Source of the DNA: JAVKBW01 sp964352715
GTDB lineage: Bacteria; Pseudomonadota; Alphaproteobacteria; UBA8366; Aestuariispiraceae
DNA: 29,716 nt
Direction of reading: 5' to 3'
NCBI GenBank assembly: GCA_964352715.1
Contig: CAYGSU010000052.1
Span: 1 to 29,716 of the forward strand
The notes under the pieces are model-generated. The model did not search any database. It was not told the DNA's origin and worked only from the letters and a program-made list of their open reading frames with translations. Numbering within the stretch: position 1 is the first letter of the stretch; the number at the start of each line of letters is the position of its first letter. The position numbers and the translations under genes are program-made. Of the stretch, positions 26,003 to 29,716 are shown piece after piece.

Positions 26003-26675
26003 CCCCGACAAGCAGGATATGCAGCCGGCGGGGCCCATGCGCGCCGAGATAGATTGTCTGTTCGATATCGCCGGTGCGGGACGGACCGGTGATCATGTTG
26101 ACGGTGCGGGGCAGCTTGCCGTCGGGGCCGGTGCGCTTTCGGATGACATCCCAGGCGTCTTCATAGCCGCCGACGATTTCATCGGCGCGAAGGATCACCA
26201 CTTCGGTTTCCGGCAGGAAGTTCAGGGTGGTCGGGCCCTCCTTGCCGGATGCCATGACCAGCGTGCCGGTTTCGGACACGCCGCAGACGGCGCGGTTCAA
26301 CCCGACCTGATCGAGCCCGTCGCTTGGCCCCTCGCTGACCGTCAGCGCCGGCTGGGCCGACCAGTCGATGGCCTGCAGATCGGCCTGCGGGGCCATGCGG
26401 AAGGCGGCCGGCAGGTTTTCCTTCGTCAGATAGGAGGCGATGGCCGCCGGGGCGTCATCGAAACTGTCCAGCCGCTGCACCGTTGCCGATACGCCCTTCG
26501 CGTATTTTATGAAGCGGTCGACCATGTCCGCCGCCGTTCCCGTCGCCCGCTGCGGAACCGTTCCGCGGGCATGGCCGGCGATCCGGTCGGCGACCGCCCT
26601 TTCGCGCGCGCCGTCATCCGCAGCGACACCGAGGGAGGTTTTCACCTTGCCGAGAATATCGCTGCGCGCGCTCAT
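25995..26675 (-). CDS. lutC: LutC, lactate utilisation protein C (LUD domain)
   Basis: A 226-residue cytoplasmic protein of the LUD (DUF162/YkgG) family, third subunit of the LutABC L-lactate oxidising complex. The conserved C-terminal part has GLNRAVCGVSETGTLVM (about 142-158), followed by LNFLPETEVVI and MITGPSRTGDIEQTIYLGAHGP, the usual LutC ending. ATG 26675 overlaps the lutB stop (ATGA); the open frame upstream to 26723 lacks homology. It overlaps the Smr gene at its 3' end. Confidence 0.94.
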   Translation of the reverse strand: MSARSDILGKVKTSLGVAADDGARERAVADRIAGHARGTVPQRATGTAADMVDRFIKYAKGVSATVQRLDSFDDAPAAIASYLTKENLPAAFRMAPQADLQAIDWSAQPALTVSEGPSDGLDQVGLNRAVCGVSETGTLVMASGKEGPTTLNFLPETEVVILRADEIVGGYEDAWDVIRKRTGPDGKLPRTVNMITGPSRTGDIEQTIYLGAHGPRRLHILLVGDV

Positions 26676-28117
26676 TCCGCTGCTCCCGGGCCGGGTGCGC
26701 GCCGACCTTCGCGGCTCGACCACAGATCCTGGAAGGTGCGGCCGACCGGCGCCGGCAGGTCGCGGTGTTTCGTCCAGCCCTCGGCCAGCGGCAGCGATCG
26801 GAACCGGCCCTGGCCCTTGACCATGCGGAACAGCGTGCTGGCGGCAAGGCTGGTAAGCAGACGGTAAAGCCGCGGCCGGCGCGCAACGAAACCCCAGGCG
26901 GCAAGGCCGAAGCGCATGCGCGGCGGCGTCAGGTTGGTGTCGAATTCGCGCTTCCGGTAAGACCGCATCATGTCGGGCAGCGGGATCTTCATCGGGCAGA
27001 CTTCGGCGCAGCGGCCGCAGAAGGTCGATGCATTGGGCAGATGGCCGGCTTCATCGACGCCGATCAGGCTGGGTGTCAGCACCGCACCCATCGGGCCGGG
27101 ATAGACCCAGCCATAGGCATGACCGCCGACAGCGCCATAGACCGGGCAGTGATTCATGCAGGCGCCGCAGCGGATGCAGCGCAGCATGTGCTGGAATTCG
27201 GTGCCCAGCATGGCGGTGCGGCCGTTATCGATCAGCACGACATGATATTCCGACGGCCCGTCCAGATCGTCGGCGCGGCGCGGGCCGGTCGAGAAGGTTG
27301 TGTAAGCGGAGAGGTCCTGACCCGTCGCCGACCGCGCCAGCAACCGCAGGATTGTCGATGCGTCTTCCAGCGTCGGCACGACCTTTTCCAGCGAGGCGAC
27401 CACGACATGTATCTTGCCCAACGTCTGGGTCAGGTCGCCGTTGCCTTCATTGGTGACAATGACGCTGGTGCCGGTTTCGGCGATCAGGAAATTCGCGCCG
27501 GTAATGCCGATATCGGCGACCGGGTACTTGTCGCGCAGTTCCTCGCGCGCCTCGTTGATCAGGGTTTCCGGTTCCACCAGCGGACGGTTGGGGTCGCGGT
27601 TCTTGTGCACGCGGCGAAAATCGTCGGCCACCTGTTCCTTCAGCACATGCACCGCCGGGGCGATGATGTGGCTGGGCGCTTCATGGCGAAGCTGGATGAT
27701 GTATTCGCCAAGGTCGGTTTCGACAACCGTCAGGCCGGCAGCCTCCATCGCCTCGTTCAGGGCGATTTCCTCCGACACCATGCTTTTACCCTTGGTGACG
27801 GTTTTCGCGTTCTTCTGTTTTGCGAGATCAAGAATGATCCGCCGCGCTTCCGCCGCGTCGCGCGCCCAGTGGACTATACCGCCGGTTTCAACGACGCGTT
27901 TTTCGTATTCCGCGAGATAAAGGTCGAGATGCTCAAGCGTGTGATCCTTGATCGCCTTTGCCTCGTCGCGCAGGGTCTCGAATTCAGGCAGCTGCGCCTT
28001 GGCCTTGGCCCGGCGGTCGACAAAGCCGACCTTCATCGCCCCCAGCGCCTGCTGCAGGTTCTTGTTGTCCAGCGCAACGCGGGAATTTTCGGTGAATTGT
28101 CTCGACGTCGATTGCAT
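26672..28117 (-). CDS. lutB: LutB, iron-sulfur subunit of L-lactate oxidising complex
   Basis: A 481-residue protein. The N-terminal two-thirds is a LUD domain (TKGKSMVSEEIALNEAMEAAG, DIGITGANFLIAETGTSVIVTNEGNG). The C-terminal third carries two [4Fe-4S] motifs: C314xxC317xxC320xxxC324P (CIRCGACMNHCP) and C367xxC370xxxC374P (CGRCAEVCP). It passes electrons from L-lactate oxidation, with LutA and LutC. Length matches the family. The gene starts 9 bases after the lutA stop and overlaps lutC by 4 bases, so the three are one transcript. Confidence 0.96.
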   Translation of the reverse strand: MQSTSRQFTENSRVALDNKNLQQALGAMKVGFVDRRAKAKAQLPEFETLRDEAKAIKDHTLEHLDLYLAEYEKRVVETGGIVHWARDAAEARRIILDLAKQKNAKTVTKGKSMVSEEIALNEAMEAAGLTVVETDLGEYIIQLRHEAPSHIIAPAVHVLKEQVADDFRRVHKNRDPNRPLVEPETLINEAREELRDKYPVADIGITGANFLIAETGTSVIVTNEGNGDLTQTLGKIHVVVASLEKVVPTLEDASTILRLLARSATGQDLSAYTTFSTGPRRADDLDGPSEYHVVLIDNGRTAMLGTEFQHMLRCIRCGACMNHCPVYGAVGGHAYGWVYPGPMGAVLTPSLIGVDEAGHLPNASTFCGRCAEVCPMKIPLPDMMRSYRKREFDTNLTPPRMRFGLAAWGFVARRPRLYRLLTSLAASTLFRMVKGQGRFRSLPLAEGWTKHRDLPAPVGRTFQDLWSSREGRRAPGPGAAE

Positions 28118-28126
28118 CGTCCGTGC

Positions 28127-28912
28127 CTAGCCTTCCCGTTCGCCGATGGCCGGGCCGTCAGCCATGCCGGCCAGCACTTCCGCGACATGTCGTACGCGTA
28201 CGCTTTTTCCTTCCCGGTGCAGCTTGCCGGCCATGTTCATCAGACAGCCCATATCGCCGGCCAGCAGCGTATCCGCGCCGGTCGCATCGATATCCGCCGT
28301 CTTGTCGCTGACCATCTTGTTGGAAATATCGGGATACTTGACGCAGAACGTGCCGCCAAAGCCGCAACAGGTTTCCGGAAAGGTCATTTCCGACAATGTT
28401 AACCCGTTGACCTTGCTTAAAAGATTGCGCGGCTGGTCCTTGATTTTCAGCTCGCGCAGGCCGGAACAGGAATCGTGATAGGTGACCGTGCCGTCATACG
28501 CGGCGTTGGTTGTCTCGACCTTCAGGACATCGCTCAGAAACGCCACAAGTTCAAACGTACGGCGGGCGAGATCGCGCGCTCTGGCCTGCCATTCCGGGTC
28601 ACCCTCGAACAGCGCCGGATAGTGATGCGAGATCATGCCGGTACACGAGCCGGACGGCGCAACCACATAGTCGTACGCATCGAACGAGGTAATGATGGTT
28701 TTGGCGATCGCCTTCGTGGTGTCGGTGTCGCCGCTATTGTAGGCCGGCTGGCCGCAGCACGGCTGGTCCTTCGGCACCGAAACGATGCAGCCGTTGCGTT
28801 CCAGCAACTCGACGGCGGCGAAGCCGACGCGCGGCCGGAACATGTCGACCAGACAGGTTGCGAACAGCCCGATCTGCAGCGGGTTGGTTTTGGGGGAGGC
28901 GGAATTGGTCAT
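28127..28912 (-). CDS. lutA: LutA, CCG-domain subunit of L-lactate oxidising complex
   Basis: A 261-residue protein with two cysteine-rich CCG domains, the first with PCCGQPAYN (C52, C53), the second with TCCGFGGTFCVKYP (C181, C182). Further cysteines lie in FATCLVD (C20), SGSC (C89), DSCSGLRE (C148) and GDMGCLMN. This layout binds a non-cubane iron-sulfur cluster in heterodisulfide-reductase-like and glycolate-oxidase GlcF-like proteins. With LutB and LutC it forms a flavin-independent L-lactate dehydrogenase linked to the respiratory chain. ATG 28912 lacks a clear Shine-Dalgarno, but the family sequence (IGLFATCLVDMFRP) begins soon after. First gene of the operon; no lactate permease or LutR-type regulator is in the window. 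Confidence 0.95.
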   Translation of the reverse strand: MTNSASPKTNPLQIGLFATCLVDMFRPRVGFAAVELLERNGCIVSVPKDQPCCGQPAYNSGDTDTTKAIAKTIITSFDAYDYVVAPSGSCTGMISHHYPALFEGDPEWQARARDLARRTFELVAFLSDVLKVETTNAAYDGTVTYHDSCSGLRELKIKDQPRNLLSKVNGLTLSEMTFPETCCGFGGTFCVKYPDISNKMVSDKTADIDATGADTLLAGDMGCLMNMAGKLHREGKSVRVRHVAEVLAGMADGPAIGEREG

Positions 28913-28956
28913 ACCAATAGTCTATCCTGTCCGGCATTCAACGCCAATGCCGCAGG

Positions 28957-28984
28957 ATCATAAGAACATCCGGCGTTTCGGCAA
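28957..28984 (-). promoter_or_regulatory. Candidate sigma-70 promoter of lutABC-smr
   Basis: On the minus strand TTGCCG (28984-28979) and TATGAT (28962-28957) are 16 bases apart. The -10 matches consensus at five of six positions. It lies 44 bases before the lutA ATG within the 129-base divergent spacer shared with the tenA-like gene. Confidence 0.4.
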
Positions 28985-29041
28985 CCGGCGAATTGTGCTT
29001 CAACACCCCCGCATCAGTTCGCTTTTGACCCGGAGAAGACC

Positions 29042-29716
29042 ATGACGGACTACGGATCCCCGCTCCATGCCGCCCTGAAAGCCGCCTGCGCCGAAGACTG
29101 GCGGCGTTATGTCACGCACCCGTTTGTCGAGGGAATGCGCGACGGAACCCTGCCGCGCGAGGCTTTTCATGCTTATCTGAAGCAGGATTACCTGTTCCTG
29201 ATCCACTTCACCCGCGCCTGGTCGATGGCGGTGGTGAAATCGGACCGGATCGACGAGATGCGCGCGGCCGCATCGGTCGCCCTGTCGCTGATCGACGAGG
29301 AAATGCGGCTGCATGTCGGTATCTGCGCCGATATCGGCGTCACCGAGGCCGAACTGGGCGCGCTGACGGAAGAGCCGGAATGCCTGGCCTATACAAGGTT
29401 CGTCATCGATGCCGGGCTGAGTGGCGACCTGCTGGACCTGCTGACCGCGCTGATGCCGTGTTCGTTCGGCTATGGTGAAATCGGCCTGTCGCTGGCCCCG
29501 GCACTGACAAATGCCGCAGACCATCCCTATCGTGACTGGATCGAGGCCTATGCCGGGCCTGAATATCAGGACCCGTGCCTTGAGACGGCGCGGCTGTTCG
29601 AGCGCGTCGCCGCGCGGCTGATCGGCCCGGATTACAAGGCCTCGCCGCGCTGGCCGGATCTGTGCCGCACCTTCGCCACCGCGACACGGCTGGAAGGCGA
29701 TTTCTGGTCGATGGGG
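29042..29716 (+). CDS. tenA: TenA-family thiaminase II / aminopyrimidine hydrolase, 3' end cut off
   Basis: The first 225 codons of a TenA/THI-4 protein; no stop occurs before the window ends, and since the family is about 215-235 residues only a few residues are missing. TenA hydrolyses aminopyrimidine breakdown products of thiamine so that the HMP moiety can be re-used. Expected active-site residues are visible by analogy with B. subtilis TenA: D49 (YLKQDYLFL), C140 in PCSFGYGEIG, and a C-terminal Glu, E218, in LEGDFW. The ATG has CCGGAGAAG upstream at good spacing. No other thiamine gene lies in the window, and no TPP riboswitch motif is seen in the 129-base spacer shared with lutA. Confidence 0.93.
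   Translation, partial: MTDYGSPLHAALKAACAEDWRRYVTHPFVEGMRDGTLPREAFHAYLKQDYLFLIHFTRAWSMAVVKSDRIDEMRAAASVALSLIDEEMRLHVGICADIGVTEAELGALTEEPECLAYTRFVIDAGLSGDLLDLLTALMPCSFGYGEIGLSLAPALTNAADHPYRDWIEAYAGPEYQDPCLETARLFERVAARLIGPDYKASPRWPDLCRTFATATRLEGDFWSMG

Noticed and set aside
28191..28202. Palindrome CGTACGCGTACG as an operator
   Set aside because: It lies inside lutA coding sequence (Arg-Val-Arg-His region) and is explained by codon choice for alternating Val and Arg.
26765..28402. 545-codon plus-strand open frame across lutB and lutA
   Set aside because: It is antisense to two clear iron-sulfur proteins with all motifs present, and its peptide has no recognisable domain.
28913..29041. TPP riboswitch before the tenA-like gene
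   Set aside because: The spacer is short and lacks the CTGAGA and related conserved blocks of the THI element.

Overview
The window is chromosomal DNA from a GC-rich alphaproteobacterium, most likely Rhodospirillales or close kin. This rests on gene order and protein character, not on any database search. The supporting signs are the glnD-murJ-trpS cluster, the chvI-chvG-hprK-rapZ-EIIA(Man)-ptsH-ptsI run followed by ahcY and a PAS kinase, a short catalytic-domain-only HPr kinase, a BetI-type TetR regulator, and a perfect CtrA-type box. Codon use looks uniform and genes are tightly packed. I see no insertion sequence, phage gene, tRNA, rRNA or CRISPR array.

Layout. 1-1827 (minus): an amino-acid ABC transporter (ATPase, periplasmic binding protein, start of a permease running off the edge), with a hairpin between binding protein and permease. 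2105-8678: glnD, murJ and trpS on plus, interrupted by a minus-strand gene for an unrecognised protein with a C-terminal membrane anchor. 8728-10905: a PAS_5-type protein behind a CtrA box, a BetI-like repressor behind a large dyad operator, and an orphan lipoprotein. 10909-12308 (minus): a Sco/SenC copper protein followed by a HugZ-like FMN/heme-type protein. 12501-18938: ChvI/ChvG, HPr kinase, RapZ, EIIA(Man), HPr and Enzyme I, a regulatory phosphotransferase module with no sugar permease. 19076-21057: a secreted four-cysteine protein (plus) and an OmpA-family porin (minus) with promoter and terminator. 21295-25428: ahcY, then a DivL-like PAS kinase with Tyr in place of the phospho-acceptor His, then a degenerate single receiver. 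25454-28912 (minus): lutABC for L-lactate oxidation plus an Smr-domain gene overlapping lutC. 29042-end: a nearly complete TenA-like gene.

How it fits together. The left part concerns nitrogen (amino-acid uptake, GlnD control of PII). The centre couples an envelope/acid stress two-component system to carbon/nitrogen signalling through HPr phosphorylation. The right part holds methyl-cycle housekeeping (AhcY) beside what looks like the DivL branch of the CtrA cell-cycle/motility pathway. A CtrA box about 14 kb away, before the PAS_5 gene, is consistent with that pathway operating here. The most notable items are the tyrosine pseudo-kinase with its degenerate receiver, the CtrA box, the BetI-like operator, the unrecognised tail-anchored protein and the tandem repeat at the ptsI start. 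None is clearly a wholly new system.
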